The notes beneath the pieces are model-generated. The model was not told the DNA's origin. It ran no database searches and saw only the letters and a list, made by a program, of their open reading frames with translations. Shown here piece after piece: positions 27,400 to 37,904 of a stretch of DNA of 64,000 nt. The first letter of the stretch is position 1. Every line of letters begins with the position of its first letter. Location of the stretch: the NCBI RefSeq assembly GCF_030548205.1, contig NZ_JAUORV010000018.1:1-64000 (forward strand). The letters are read 5' to 3'. A program made the position numbers and the translations under genes. Source of the DNA: Aliiglaciecola sp. 3_MG-2023 (GTDB lineage Bacteria; Pseudomonadota; Gammaproteobacteria; Enterobacterales; Alteromonadaceae).

Positions 27400-29223
27400 C
27401 TAATCAAATACTTGATTCACATGGTTTGCAAAAGGGCTTGCTTTCATAAACCCGGTTACTCTGGCAGAAGACAATTCATTACCCTGCTGGTCAAAAAATA
27501 AAATGGTGGGCAATCCCAAAACATCAAAGGCGTTTTGAAATTCAATATTCGTAGCCGTGTTGTCGGTAAGATCTATTTGCATCCACACTGTATCTGCAAG
27601 TGCATCCACCACTTGGGGATCTGGAAAGGTGTATTTTTCAAATTCTTTACAGGCTACACACCAGTCGGCGTAGAGATCCACCATCACGGTTTTTCCCTGG
27701 GCATTGGCAGCACTAAGTTTTTCCTCAAAATCCTGTAGGTTCTTCACCACTAAAAACTTGGGATGACCACTGGCACTGATGTTGACCGATGAACTTGCAG
27801 TAGAATGAAGCCCAGACGGTGACTGGGTGTACTGATGATAACCATATAATGCTGAGCCTATTAGCCCAATAAATATAATTAGACTGCGTATTCCTTTCCA
27901 CAAGGAAGTGGGACTATTGATATTCATGACATAAAAATAGGTAAAAGCGGTTAGACCAAGTGCAGACCAAACATATTCTATCCAAATGTTACTGACTAAG
28001 CGCTCCAAGAAGGTTAGCGCAACCACTAACATCATAAAGCCGAACGCGACTTTTACCACGTTCATCCAATTACCTGCTTTGGGCAGCAATTTACCTCCGG
28101 TTACGCCAAATAAGATCAGTGGAATGCCCATGCCGATACTTAACGCATATAATGCAAAGAAGCCCAGAAGTTGATCACCTTGTTCGGCAATGTACAACAA
28201 AATCCCCGTTAGTGGTGCTGTGGTACAAGGAGAAGCCACCAAACCTGAAATGATGCCCATAATAAATGCACCAATAAAACTGCCACTTTTCTGTTTGTTA
28301 CTCAATCCGTTTAATTTTTCTTGCCATTTAGACGGTAATTGCAGCTCGTATGCGCCAAACATAACTAAGGCTAGACAGACAAAAATGACAATTAATCCCC
28401 CTAAAATATAAGGGTTCTGCAAATAGGCAGTAAATTGCGCACCCGCAGATGCGATGATTAACCCTAATATTGAGTAGGTAATGGCCATGCCCTGAACAAA
28501 CATAAAGGACAAACTAAACGCCCTAGAAGTGCGGATTGATTTACCTTGACCAATGACAATACTCGATAGAATGGGGTACATGGGAAACACGCAAGGCGTA
28601 AAAGCTAAACCTATACCTAACAGCAAAAACGCAGCTAACTTAAGGATAAGTAACTGCTCACCTTTGAGTAAGTTGGCAAGCTCGAATTGTTGCGAGACTG
28701 GAGTTGAATTCGCTTCTTGGTTAGAGTTGTTAGGTTGCTTAGTTTGAACCCCTTGATTGGCTGTTGTGGCGTTTCGTACCTCATCTAGATATACCACCTG
28801 AACCGTTGGTGGGTAGCACAATCCTGCGTCTGCACAACCTTGGTATTGCAGTTTCACCACTGCGTCTTTTTCTGAATTCAGTACCTTGTAGTTAATCTCG
28901 ACTTGATCATAAAACACCGGTTGGGGCTCATCGAAAAATTCATCTTCTTTGATAATGGCCTCAGGGTAAATTGGTTGGCTTATTTCGCCATTTTTTGTGA
29001 CTGTCTTAAATTGGTTTTTGTATAAGTAGTACCCTTCTGCGATGGTGAAACGCAAATACAGTTGATCACTTTTCTGATCGAAATCGAATTGAAAAGCTTG
29101 CTCAACGGGTAAAAATTGCGGTTCATCTGCAAACAGATCATCAAACGCTAGATTGCTTTGCGCCCAAATTGTGGAACAGAATAATACAAATACAGTGAAC
29201 GATATAAGACGTCTAAAATTCAT
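27400..29223 (-). CDS. dsbD: Thiol:disulfide interchange protein DsbD
   Basis: DsbD moves electrons from cytoplasmic thioredoxin to periplasmic thiol proteins such as DsbC and TlpA-like proteins. The 607-residue product has a signal peptide, an N-terminal periplasmic domain with the cysteine pair in YQGCADAGLCYPPT, an eight-helix membrane domain with FTPCVFPMYPILSS and ASPCTTAPLTG, and a C-terminal thioredoxin domain with WCVACKEFEKYTF. All three cysteine pairs are present. It overlaps cutA by 4 bp, the usual cutA-dsbD pairing. It could supply electrons to the TlpA protein at 12338-12793. Confidence 0.97.
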   Translation of the reverse strand: MNFRRLISFTVFVLFCSTIWAQSNLAFDDLFADEPQFLPVEQAFQFDFDQKSDQLYLRFTIAEGYYLYKNQFKTVTKNGEISQPIYPEAIIKEDEFFDEPQPVFYDQVEINYKVLNSEKDAVVKLQYQGCADAGLCYPPTVQVVYLDEVRNATTANQGVQTKQPNNSNQEANSTPVSQQFELANLLKGEQLLILKLAAFLLLGIGLAFTPCVFPMYPILSSIVIGQGKSIRTSRAFSLSFMFVQGMAITYSILGLIIASAGAQFTAYLQNPYILGGLIVIFVCLALVMFGAYELQLPSKWQEKLNGLSNKQKSGSFIGAFIMGIISGLVASPCTTAPLTGILLYIAEQGDQLLGFFALYALSIGMGIPLILFGVTGGKLLPKAGNWMNVVKVAFGFMMLVVALTFLERLVSNIWIEYVWSALGLTAFTYFYVMNINSPTSLWKGIRSLIIFIGLIGSALYGYHQYTQSPSGLHSTASSSVNISASGHPKFLVVKNLQDFEEKLSAANAQGKTVMVDLYADWCVACKEFEKYTFPDPQVVDALADTVWMQIDLTDNTATNIEFQNAFDVLGLPTILFFDQQGNELSSARVTGFMKASPFANHVNQVFD

Positions 29224-29540
29224 TTAAGGCTACTTTTTATCCAATTTAAATATGCATCGCTGGCGGACGCATTATCAAGAATTATCCATTGAGGAATATC
29301 ATAGGGATGCAAACTTAACGTTAACTTAAAGGCATCCTCTACTTTGTTCGACATGGTTTTTATAATTAAGTGCATTTCAGAGTCAGTAACGACTTCCTCT
29401 TCCCAATGGTAGAACGATGATATCGGCTGAGATACCTGCACACAAGCAGCGAGCTTTAGGTTTACCAACTCACTTGCTATTTTTTCTGCTTGTTTCTTTG
29501 TCGGACAAGTTGTTAATACTATACAAAATTGTGAACTCAT
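29220..29540 (-). CDS. cutA: Divalent-cation tolerance protein CutA
   Basis: The 106-residue protein has the CutA1 trimeric fold: IVLTTCPTKKQAEKIASELV, LAACVQVSQPISSFYHWEEEV and HPYDIPQWIILD. CutA was named from copper tolerance in E. coli, but its biochemical role is still debated. Its stop overlaps the start of dsbD (ATGA), so the pair is one operon. Length matches the family. Confidence 0.95.
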   Translation of the reverse strand: MSSQFCIVLTTCPTKKQAEKIASELVNLKLAACVQVSQPISSFYHWEEEVVTDSEMHLIIKTMSNKVEDAFKLTLSLHPYDIPQWIILDNASASDAYLNWIKSSLK

Positions 29541-29714
29541 TAATATACCTTTTGTACTCTGGCCATAATTGACCCTAATGATAAGAGATATATTTCAAAA
29601 GATAGAGATTTGATCTATTCGCACTGTATAGAATTTTATACTTGCTCGAGTGGAAAAGTTTCTTGCTAATTTGCAAAACGGCCCCAGATCACATGTTTAA
29701 TCAAGGAGTCTATC

Positions 29715-30248
29715 GTGTTTGGTAAATTGTTTATTTTGTTCGCTATCTTACCCATAGCTGAGATTGCGTTATTAATTAATGTTGGCGAGCAAATTGGTGG
29801 GTGGAATACAGTCGCTATTGTTGTTGTGACTGCCTTTATCGGTGCTTATTTTGTGCGACAGCAAGGAATCGCTACCCTAATGCAGGCCCAGTCAAAAATG
29901 CAGTCTGGCAATATGCCAGGACAAGAGATGGCTGAAGGTTTATTACTCGTAGTAGCAGGAATTTTATTGGTAACGCCCGGGTTTATTACCGACGCATTAG
30001 GTTTTTTATTGGCGCTACCTATTACGCGTCCGTTCATTGCCAAAAGTTTACTTAAGCAAATTTCCGTTAACGTTGTTGCAGGCCAACCTGGTCAAGGGCA
30101 GCAAAGTTATTCTCACACCAGTTACACACAAACCACCTATTCAAATCGTGGTAATCAGCAAGATGGCGATATTATAGAAGGAGAGTATGTCGATAAAGAT
30201 GAGGTTGAGAACCGACCAAAAATCGATTCACCACCAAAACGTGACTAA
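29715..30248 (+). CDS. fxsA: FxsA-family inner-membrane protein
   Basis: FxsA is a small membrane protein whose overproduction suppresses phage T7 exclusion by the F plasmid; its normal role is unknown. The 177-residue product has the family start FGKLFILFAILPIAEIALLI, a second hydrophobic hairpin, and LLLVVAGILLVTPGFITDAL. The C-terminal tail is polar with many Gln and Asp residues. The ribosome site AAGGAG lies 8 bp before the start. The neighbours groESL and fxsA often occur close together in gammaproteobacteria. Confidence 0.93.
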   Translation: MFGKLFILFAILPIAEIALLINVGEQIGGWNTVAIVVVTAFIGAYFVRQQGIATLMQAQSKMQSGNMPGQEMAEGLLLVVAGILLVTPGFITDALGFLLALPITRPFIAKSLLKQISVNVVAGQPGQGQQSYSHTSYTQTTYSNRGNQQDGDIIEGEYVDKDEVENRPKIDSPPKRD

Positions 30249-30279
30249 GTGTACTGACATTATTTGAGTAAAGGCTAGT

Positions 30280-30849
30280 TTAGTTTTGTTTGGCTTTTAC
30301 TCCGCCGGTTAAAGCAATGCGCATGGCTTCTTCCACTCCAATATCTAGTTTGCTGATCTGCTCCCTTTTTACATAGAGTGTATATCCCCCTATTTGATAA
30401 CTCAGTGGGATATACACGCCAATTTTATCGTCATCTTTAAACAATTCAGTTGCAACCTGATCGGCCGTAATAAAGCCAATTAAATGCATGTCGGGTTTAA
30501 TCTCTACAGAGACTACTGCTTTTGTATTTTCTTTATCGCTAATTTTGAATACGGTTAAAGTATCTCGTATGGCGCCGTAGACGGATTTAATGAGTGGAAT
30601 TTTTTCCACTTGGCGGTTTGCTGTGGCCACTATCCAGCTAACAAAAAATACATTGACCAATAAACCTGCCAGTAAAATCAATATACAAGCGGTTAATAGG
30701 CCCATTCCGGGAAAATAGTATTCTTGCGGTACATAGGGAAACAATAGCGCTTCGGCACCTGACATAAACCAATAAATAAAATATAGGGTCAATGATAAGG
30801 GTAAAATAGCGGCTAACCCCTGAAAGGATAAAGACAATAGCTTTTTCAT
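30280..30849 (-). CDS. DUF502-family membrane protein
   Basis: The 189-residue protein has two N-terminal transmembrane helices (about residues 7-30 and 50-75) followed by a soluble domain with IPLIKSVYGAIRDTLTVF and YIPLSYQIGGYTLYVKREQI, typical of DUF502. The biochemical function of the family is not known to me. It is convergent with fxsA and divergent from the parvulin gene, so it is transcribed alone. No terminator hairpin is visible in the 31-bp gap to fxsA. Confidence 0.82.
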   Translation of the reverse strand: MKKLLSLSFQGLAAILPLSLTLYFIYWFMSGAEALLFPYVPQEYYFPGMGLLTACILILLAGLLVNVFFVSWIVATANRQVEKIPLIKSVYGAIRDTLTVFKISDKENTKAVVSVEIKPDMHLIGFITADQVATELFKDDDKIGVYIPLSYQIGGYTLYVKREQISKLDIGVEEAMRIALTGGVKAKQN

Positions 30850-30931
30850 TAATTAACAACTCATGTAGTAACGAAATCCAGGTTATAATGACAGAGCTTC
30901 ACCCAACTGGCGAGAATATAAGGATGAAAAA

Positions 30932-31207
30932 ATGAAAGCAGGTGTATGCCATATATTGGTCAAAGACAAACAACAAGCCGAAGAATTAAAACGCCAGCTT
31001 GCCAAAGGGGCCAATTTTCAACAGCTCGCCAAAAAACATTCCCTATGTCCATCCGCTAAAAAAGGCGGGGATTTGGGAGAAGTGAAACCGGGACAAATGG
31101 TAAAGGCGTTCGATAACGTTGTTTTTAAGAAAGCGACGTTAACCATTCACGGCCCAGTGAAGACCCAATTTGGCTTCCATTTAATTAAAACTCTTTACCG
31201 CATGTAA
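30932..31207 (+). CDS. ppiC: Parvulin-type peptidyl-prolyl isomerase (PpiC-like)
   Basis: The 91-residue cytoplasmic protein consists of a single parvulin domain: CHILVKDKQQAEELKRQLAK, FQQLAKKHSLCPSAKKGGDLGE and a final FGFHLIKTLYRM. This matches E. coli PpiC (93 residues), which catalyses cis-trans isomerisation of prolyl bonds. No signal peptide is present. It lies about 210 bp ahead of groES but is separated from it by the heat-shock promoter. Confidence 0.93.
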   Translation: MKAGVCHILVKDKQQAEELKRQLAKGANFQQLAKKHSLCPSAKKGGDLGEVKPGQMVKAFDNVVFKKATLTIHGPVKTQFGFHLIKTLYRM

Positions 31208-31290
31208 TCGCCTGAATCCCTTCGCTTTCCATAAAAATAGCAAAAAAACACAAAAATCCTCTTAAAAATAGATTTTTTTTAACATAAACC

Positions 31291-31318
31291 CTTGAAGTCA
31301 GTAAGGCTATCCCCATCT
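31291..31318 (+). promoter_or_regulatory. Sigma32 heat-shock promoter of groESL
   Basis: CTTGAAG (31291-31297), a 13-bp spacer and CCCCATCT (31311-31318) match the RpoH consensus CTTGAAA-N13/15-CCCCATNT almost exactly. The box lies about 100 bp ahead of the groES start. Confidence 0.92.
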
Positions 31319-31419
31319 TTGCTCGCAGACACTCATTCGAGTTGAGGTGAAAGCCGCAACTCAAACCCCGATGTTCGGGAACTTTAACTTTAAAATTGGA
31401 ATTTTCAGGAGATTTGAAA

Positions 31420-31710
31420 ATGGCAATCCGTCCTTTACACGATCGCGTTATCGTTAAACGCCAAGAGCAAGAAAGTAAATCTGCTGGTGGCATCGTGCTA
31501 ACTGGCTCTGCGGCCGAAAAATCAACTCGTGGCGAAATCGTTGCAGTGGGTAATGGTCGTGTTTTAGATAATGGTGAAGTAAAAGCACTTGACGTTAAAA
31601 TTGGCGACGTCGTGATTTTTAATGATGGATATGGTGTTAAAACCGAAAAACTAGATGGCGAAGAAGTGCTTATTATGAGCGAAGGCGACATCCTAGCGGT
31701 TGTTGAATAA
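31420..31710 (+). CDS. groES: Co-chaperonin GroES
   Basis: GroES is the heptameric lid of the GroEL folding chamber. The 96-residue product has the family start [18 protein letters not shown], the mobile-loop region [20 protein letters not shown] and the ending [11 protein letters not shown]-like EGDILAVVE. The frame is open from 31396, but GGAG lies 9 bp before the ATG at 31420, which gives the conserved N-terminus. It is followed 39 bp later by groEL. Confidence 0.98.
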   Translation: MAIRPLHDRVIVKRQEQESKSAGGIVLTGSAAEKSTRGEIVAVGNGRVLDNGEVKALDVKIGDVVIFNDGYGVKTEKLDGEEVLIMSEGDILAVVE

Positions 31711-33399
<1,689 letters not shown>

Positions 33400-33448
33400 T
33401 CGAAAGACTCGCTTCTGCTCAAAGCTTAGCTCTATGCTATGTACAAAT

Positions 33449-33475
33449 AAAAAACCCGCTTCGGCGGGTTTTTTT
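33449..33475. terminator. Strong bidirectional terminator after groEL
   Basis: CCCGC (33455-33459) and GCGGG (33464-33468) close on the TTCG tetraloop, with AAAAAA before and TTTTTTT after. It lies between groEL and the convergent deaminase gene and can serve both. Confidence 0.95.
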
Positions 33476-33479
33476 ATCC

Positions 33480-34487
33480 CTATTGATACTGCTTAGTATA
33501 GCTTTCAATTTGGCCTAAGTAGCCATTCTTTGTCTCGTCATCTAACCAAGCGACCTTGAAGGCGTTTTCTACCATTGTGGTAATCTGAGCTTGACTAAAC
33601 TGACCTTCTTTTTGTAATTCAAGGAAGTTTTCGTTTAGGTAAGCCCTAAAGTAAGCAGGGTCATCGGAGTTGATCGTCACTAGCATTTCTTTTTCTAACA
33701 TGCTGTGTATTTCATCAGATGTGAGGGATTGCACCACAAATCGGTTTGAAACTGGACATACTGTCAGTCCTAACTCTTTGTCTTTTATAAGCTGACACAG
33801 CTCGTCACTTTCTAGGGAATTAATACCATGATCAATGCGATCAACTTCAATGGTATTTAAACACTGCTCTATATGTGTTTGGGTGTTAAGTTGATTGACA
33901 TCACAATGCATGGTTAATTTTAAGCCCATTGTTTTGGCTTTAGCAAACACCTCTGCAAACTTGATCGGCGGGTTATTTCTTTCATCAGAATCAAGACCCA
34001 CTCCCACTAGCCAGTCTAAATAGGGTTCAGCTAAGGTTAGATGTTGCATAGCCGACTCTGCACTCATGTCTCGCAAAAAACATAAAATCAGCTGACTTTT
34101 AATGCCTAAGTTTTTTTCAGCGTCAAGCTGTGCTTTGTGAATGCCGGTGATGACTGTCTCAAAGTCAACCCCTCGGGTTGTGTGAGCTTGAGGGTCAAAG
34201 AATAGTTCTGCATACACAATTTCTTGGCTACGGGCTTTGCTTAAATAAGCATAAGTTAATTGATAAAAGTCGTCTTCGTCTATCAGTACGCTCATGCCGG
34301 CATAATAAATGGATAAAAACGAGGGTAAATCATGAAAATCATAAGCAGCGACCAGCGCTTCAGGCGTATCGTACGCTAAGGTTACGCTATTTTTCTTAGC
34401 TAAGCTAAAACTCAACTCTGGTTCAAGGGTGCCTTCAAGGTGGACGTGTAACTCTGCTTTAGGGATGTTTTCAATAAAAGTCTGCAT
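33480..34487 (-). CDS. Adenosine/adenine deaminase-family hydrolase
   Basis: The 335-residue protein belongs to the adenosine deaminase superfamily: KAELHVHLEGTLEPEL at the start (zinc ligands His14 and His16), VDRIDHGINSLES, CPVSNRFV and the aspartate pair NSDDPAYF. Canonical members have His-Ala-Gly-Glu, where the Glu is the catalytic acid. Here the corresponding stretch reads LKLTMHCDVNQLNTQTHI, so that Glu is not in its usual place. The substrate may be adenine or another aminopurine rather than adenosine. It is convergent with groEL. The 295-bp gap to folM shows no further gene. Confidence 0.83.
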   Translation of the reverse strand: MQTFIENIPKAELHVHLEGTLEPELSFSLAKKNSVTLAYDTPEALVAAYDFHDLPSFLSIYYAGMSVLIDEDDFYQLTYAYLSKARSQEIVYAELFFDPQAHTTRGVDFETVITGIHKAQLDAEKNLGIKSQLILCFLRDMSAESAMQHLTLAEPYLDWLVGVGLDSDERNNPPIKFAEVFAKAKTMGLKLTMHCDVNQLNTQTHIEQCLNTIEVDRIDHGINSLESDELCQLIKDKELGLTVCPVSNRFVVQSLTSDEIHSMLEKEMLVTINSDDPAYFRAYLNENFLELQKEGQFSQAQITTMVENAFKVAWLDDETKNGYLGQIESYTKQYQ

Positions 34488-34782
34488 AATAACTTACTCA
34501 ACATTTGTTTGTGTTTGCGTATGTTCGTGTAGTTAAGCAAATTTAATACCTGTAGCTCACACCTTATTTTAATGGCTATGCTTAAAACTAAAACACAAAT
34601 TGCACTGAAAACTCGGTTGCAAAGAACTTTTAGCCCCTCAGTCGCACTTATTCAGTGCAGCTAATTCTCAGTACAAGTAATTCACTGTGTAAGCTAGCCT
34701 CAATCCAGATAGTTTCTTAGAAGGTTGTTTACTGCTTACGACTCAAGGTTTACGCCTCTAGTTCCGTCATTGTTATTACGGG

Positions 34783-35523
34783 TTATTTTAAGTGCCGTCC
34801 GCCGTCGAGATGAATGGTGCGGCCGGTAATGTAATGACTTGCCATTAACCATTCTACTGTGTTTAGCACTTCCTGGAATGAGCCTTCGGTTTGTAGCAAA
34901 GACTTATTCCGTGCCTTTATTTTGTAACTTTCGTCGTCGTGCTCGTTAAATGCTAACAAGGCTGGAGCAATGGAGTTTACTTTGATATGAGGGCTATAAC
35001 GCTGGGCAAAAGACAAGGTTAAGTTTTCCAACGCCGCTTTACTGGCGGCATAAGCCATGTGTTTTTTACTACCTTTAAAGGCAACATAATCACTAATGTG
35101 AATAATATCACTGTATTGTACTTGCGGCTGGTCAGCGGCTCCCGACTTACTAGCCCTAAATTGTTGTTTAAAGGCTAAATTAAGCAAGTAAGGCACTTCA
35201 GCATGAATAGTCATCATGTTCGAAAAAATAGCATGATAGTCAGCAAATGCTAAATCATCTTTATCATCGTGCCAATCAGATGCATTGTGAATTAAGCAGT
35301 CGATAGCAGCATGCTTGCTCTTCACAGAGTCAATAAACTGCTGGATCTGCTGTTGCTGGTAAAAGTCTACTTGATAGAGTTCAGCCCCCTTTGCCTGCAA
35401 AATATCGATAGACGCTCGGGGGGTCCGATAGGTACCTATAACCTTATATTTTTTGGCTAAAAAGTACTCGGCTAAGCACAACCCAAGGCGCTGACCCACG
35501 CCTGTTATTATAACGGTTAGCAT
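34783..35523 (-). CDS. folM: Dihydromonapterin reductase FolM
   Basis: FolM is a short-chain dehydrogenase that reduces dihydromonapterin, and dihydrofolate weakly, with NADPH. The 246-residue protein starts with the Rossmann motif VIITGVGQRLGLCLAE, in which the G-x-R pattern is typical of pteridine reductases, and has the catalytic Tyr and Lys in HMAYAASKAALENL. It ends with GRTIHLDGGRHLK. It follows folE without a gap, and folX lies upstream of that. In E. coli and Pseudomonas FolX and FolM make tetrahydromonapterin, a cofactor of phenylalanine hydroxylase. Confidence 0.9.
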   Translation of the reverse strand: MLTVIITGVGQRLGLCLAEYFLAKKYKVIGTYRTPRASIDILQAKGAELYQVDFYQQQQIQQFIDSVKSKHAAIDCLIHNASDWHDDKDDLAFADYHAIFSNMMTIHAEVPYLLNLAFKQQFRASKSGAADQPQVQYSDIIHISDYVAFKGSKKHMAYAASKAALENLTLSFAQRYSPHIKVNSIAPALLAFNEHDDESYKIKARNKSLLQTEGSFQEVLNTVEWLMASHYITGRTIHLDGGRHLK

Positions 35524-36216
35524 TTACCTTAAGAACTCTTGCCGAGTAATGGCATTATCTTTAAAACTGCCACCTAAGGCCGTGGTGGAGGTATGAGAAT
35601 TAGCATCCATTACCCCACGAGACTTTACACAATAATGGGTAGCATCAATTGAAACTGCTACATTTTCGGTATTCAGTAGAGTTTGCAATGCCACTAAAAT
35701 TTGCTGGGTTAAGCGTTCTTGTACTTGTGGGCGTTGAGCAAAGAACCGCACTATGCGGTTTATTTTGGATAAACCAATAATGCTATCGTTAGGGATATAG
35801 GCTACGCGAGCTGTACCATCTATTGTGACAAAGTGGTGTTCACAGGTACTGATCAGACTGATGTTGTCTACTTTGACCATTTCATCCACATGCATTTTAT
35901 TTTCGATGGCGGTAACTTTAGGGAAAGACTTGTAATCCAGGCCAGAAAATATCTCGTTAACATACATTTTAGCGAGGCGATGGGGCGTTTCGCACAGGCT
36001 ATCATCGTTTAAATCTAAACCAAGTGTACTGACTATATCGGTAAAGCTGGCTTTAATTTTGGCGTATTTTTGCTGATCACTTAGCTGATTATCGAGCATA
36101 GGGGTTTCTAAACCACGCTTAATCAGCGCATTTCTAACCATTAATGCTTCTTGGCTAATGGGTTGAGACGACTTATTTTCACTGGCGATACTCAAAGTGG
36201 CAGATTGTGATGACAT
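35524..36216 (-). CDS. folE: GTP cyclohydrolase I
   Basis: FolE converts GTP to 7,8-dihydroneopterin triphosphate, the first step of folate and pterin synthesis. The 230-residue protein has the zinc ligands in [12 protein letters not shown] and [11 protein letters not shown], and the active-site stretch [20 protein letters not shown]. The N-terminal 25 residues (Ser/Gln-rich) are longer than in the shortest homologues. It lies between folX and folM, dedicating it to the same pterin branch, though it may also feed folate. Confidence 0.96.
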   Translation of the reverse strand: MSSQSATLSIASENKSSQPISQEALMVRNALIKRGLETPMLDNQLSDQQKYAKIKASFTDIVSTLGLDLNDDSLCETPHRLAKMYVNEIFSGLDYKSFPKVTAIENKMHVDEMVKVDNISLISTCEHHFVTIDGTARVAYIPNDSIIGLSKINRIVRFFAQRPQVQERLTQQILVALQTLLNTENVAVSIDATHYCVKSRGVMDANSHTSTTALGGSFKDNAITRQEFLR

Positions 36217-36218
36217 AA

Positions 36219-36659
36219 TTATTTCTCCTGAGTAAAGTTGTTGTGATAGTCGAGTGATAGAGATACCGAATCGGCAAAGCGCAGGGCATGAGGCTTGTCT
36301 ATTTTGACTTTCGCATACACAACATCTTGATGCTGACTACAAATTCTAAGCACATCGGCCACTAACTTTTCTAGCAACAAAAACCTTCCAGATTCAACAT
36401 GCTTGATAATAGCTTTGGTGATGGTTTTGTAATTCAGGGCATCGGATACCTGATCTTCTAAACACCCGCTGCTAAGGGGGTAGTGGATTTGAGCATTAAT
36501 CACTATGTCTTGTTGTTTGTTTTTTTCGTCGTCATTGAAGCCAATAAAAGTTCTGAGCCTTAAATTGGTGATCTCGATGATAGCATTCATCTTTGTAACA
36601 GTTTGTTTTGACAACTGACTAACAGAGTTATTGTCTAAAGCGAAAGCAGGAGCATTCAT
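36219..36659 (-). CDS. folX: Dihydroneopterin triphosphate 2'-epimerase FolX
   Basis: FolX epimerises dihydroneopterin triphosphate to the monapterin form. The core matches E. coli FolX closely: [56 protein letters not shown] and [13 protein letters not shown]. Compared with dihydroneopterin aldolase FolB the family assignment rests on this similarity and on the neighbours folE and folM. The frame starts at 36659, with AGAG 7 bp upstream; an internal ATG at 36590 (MNAIIEITN) gives a length closer to the E. coli protein. Which start is used is uncertain. Confidence 0.88.
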   Translation of the reverse strand: MNAPAFALDNNSVSQLSKQTVTKMNAIIEITNLRLRTFIGFNDDEKNKQQDIVINAQIHYPLSSGCLEDQVSDALNYKTITKAIIKHVESGRFLLLEKLVADVLRICSQHQDVVYAKVKIDKPHALRFADSVSLSLDYHNNFTQEK

Positions 36660-36797
36660 TAAGCATCTCTACACTATGTTGATATTAGTCAGTTGTACGC
36701 CTTATGTGTTGTTTTGGTTCAAATAAAAAGCTCTAACAGCATGTTAGGCATGAAGCAGTCAAAGCCACTATCAAAGTTGGTCAGCAATGACTCCGTG

Positions 36798-36821
36798 AAA
36801 AAAGGCCATGGAGATGGCCTT
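36798..36821 (-). terminator. Rho-independent terminator of the DUF4386-like gene
   Basis: AAGGCCAT (36802-36809) pairs with ATGGCCTT (36814-36821) around GGAG, followed on the minus strand by TTTTTT. It lies between the DUF4386-like gene and folX, so it ends transcription before the pterin cluster. Confidence 0.83.
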
Positions 36822-36894
36822 CTTACATGAATGATTAAATCTTATTTCTGGTTTTGCTTGAAACGAATAGCGAATAGGTCAAGGTCCAATATGG

Positions 36895-37551
36895 TCAATG
36901 TTGCTTCCCTTCGCTCTCAGTGCGAAGCAAACATATCCCTAACCAGGAAAACCAGACTATTTGACCTACACCAAAAATTTCCTTGAACACATCTGCTGGA
37001 TAGATGGTGAAGACCCCAACCAGACCGACAATTGCACCAATATAGTTGAGTCCATGTGGCAAGCATTTAGCTTTTATGGCGATGATAGATATAAGAATCA
37101 TCCATATTGCGCCGACTATTTCAATGCCGCCGCCAAGAGATTCTTGAACAACACTTACTGAAAGCCATACGGCTCGAGCCTGCTCAGGCTCTGTAACGGA
37201 AAGGCCAATAACTGTCTGTAACCCTATGTTTGCCACCATTCCTGCGGCAATAATAATACCGACCCAGATAAGTCCAAATATGCTTGCCGTTTGCGTCAAT
37301 GTTTGCGAATGTACCTTTAGTCTGGCGTGAAGTGATTGAACAACCACCACCAATAAGATGCCAAACAATATATATCCGATGAAATTCATCAATGATAAAG
37401 GCAGCTGGTTTTGAGACAAGTAAATGAGCTTTTCTTCAACAGTTGAATTACTCGGATAACTAAAATAAGCCCCATAAAATACAAACATTATTATATATAT
37501 TAGTGCTTCTCCCAATGCCGCGATGCCGCCACTTTTTTGCATTCTACTCAT
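36895..37551 (-). CDS. DUF4386-like integral membrane protein
   Basis: The 218-residue protein has about six hydrophobic segments, starting GGIAALGEALIYIIMFVFYGAY. The pattern, including SVVQESLGGGIEIVGAIWMI and PHGLNYIGAIVGLVG, resembles DUF4386 proteins, whose function is unknown. The predicted protein is entirely membrane-embedded with short loops, so it is not an enzyme of a known class. It is divergent from the AraC-type regulator gene at 37905, which could control it; this is only a positional hint. Confidence 0.68.
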   Translation of the reverse strand: MSRMQKSGGIAALGEALIYIIMFVFYGAYFSYPSNSTVEEKLIYLSQNQLPLSLMNFIGYILFGILLVVVVQSLHARLKVHSQTLTQTASIFGLIWVGIIIAAGMVANIGLQTVIGLSVTEPEQARAVWLSVSVVQESLGGGIEIVGAIWMILISIIAIKAKCLPHGLNYIGAIVGLVGVFTIYPADVFKEIFGVGQIVWFSWLGICLLRTESEGKQH

Positions 37552-37904
37552 TAATGTTCTCCCTATTGATTAATATTAAATTTATTAGCCAGATAAAACT
37601 GGTGCGTCGTTAAATTCAAGTGAGCGGGCAAAGGTTTAATATATGCCACTAAAGCGAAGTCCAAGCAATGTGTAATAGAAAACGCTATCTACAAGTTTGC
37701 ATTGTGTTCTACCCTTGGCAGGCTTTTTATATGCTCTGTTACCAACTAGTTAAGAATATGAGAATTATGTAGAATGCCTTAAGTAATGTCGTCCGAGCTT
37801 GTTGTCTCGGACTATCTATACGCTTTATCCTATAGGGGCGGACGTTTGTATAATGCTTGGAAACCCTCGTACTTTCTGATTTGCATGGTGATCGAGGTTT
37901 TATT
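37552..37904. other. Divergent intergenic region, nothing definite
   Basis: This 353-bp stretch separates the DUF4386-like gene from the AraC-type regulator gene. It should hold both promoters, but no -35/-10 pair or operator repeat stands out. A frame running from 37857 into the regulator is open, but its start lacks a good ribosome site. Confidence 0.5.

Noticed and set aside
31185-31691. 168-codon minus-strand frame over groES
   Set aside because: It is the low-complexity Ser/Thr/Pro-rich antisense of groES and covers its heat-shock promoter.
36961-37161. 66-codon plus-strand frame inside the DUF4386-like gene
   Set aside because: It is antisense to a better-supported membrane protein and has no ribosome site.
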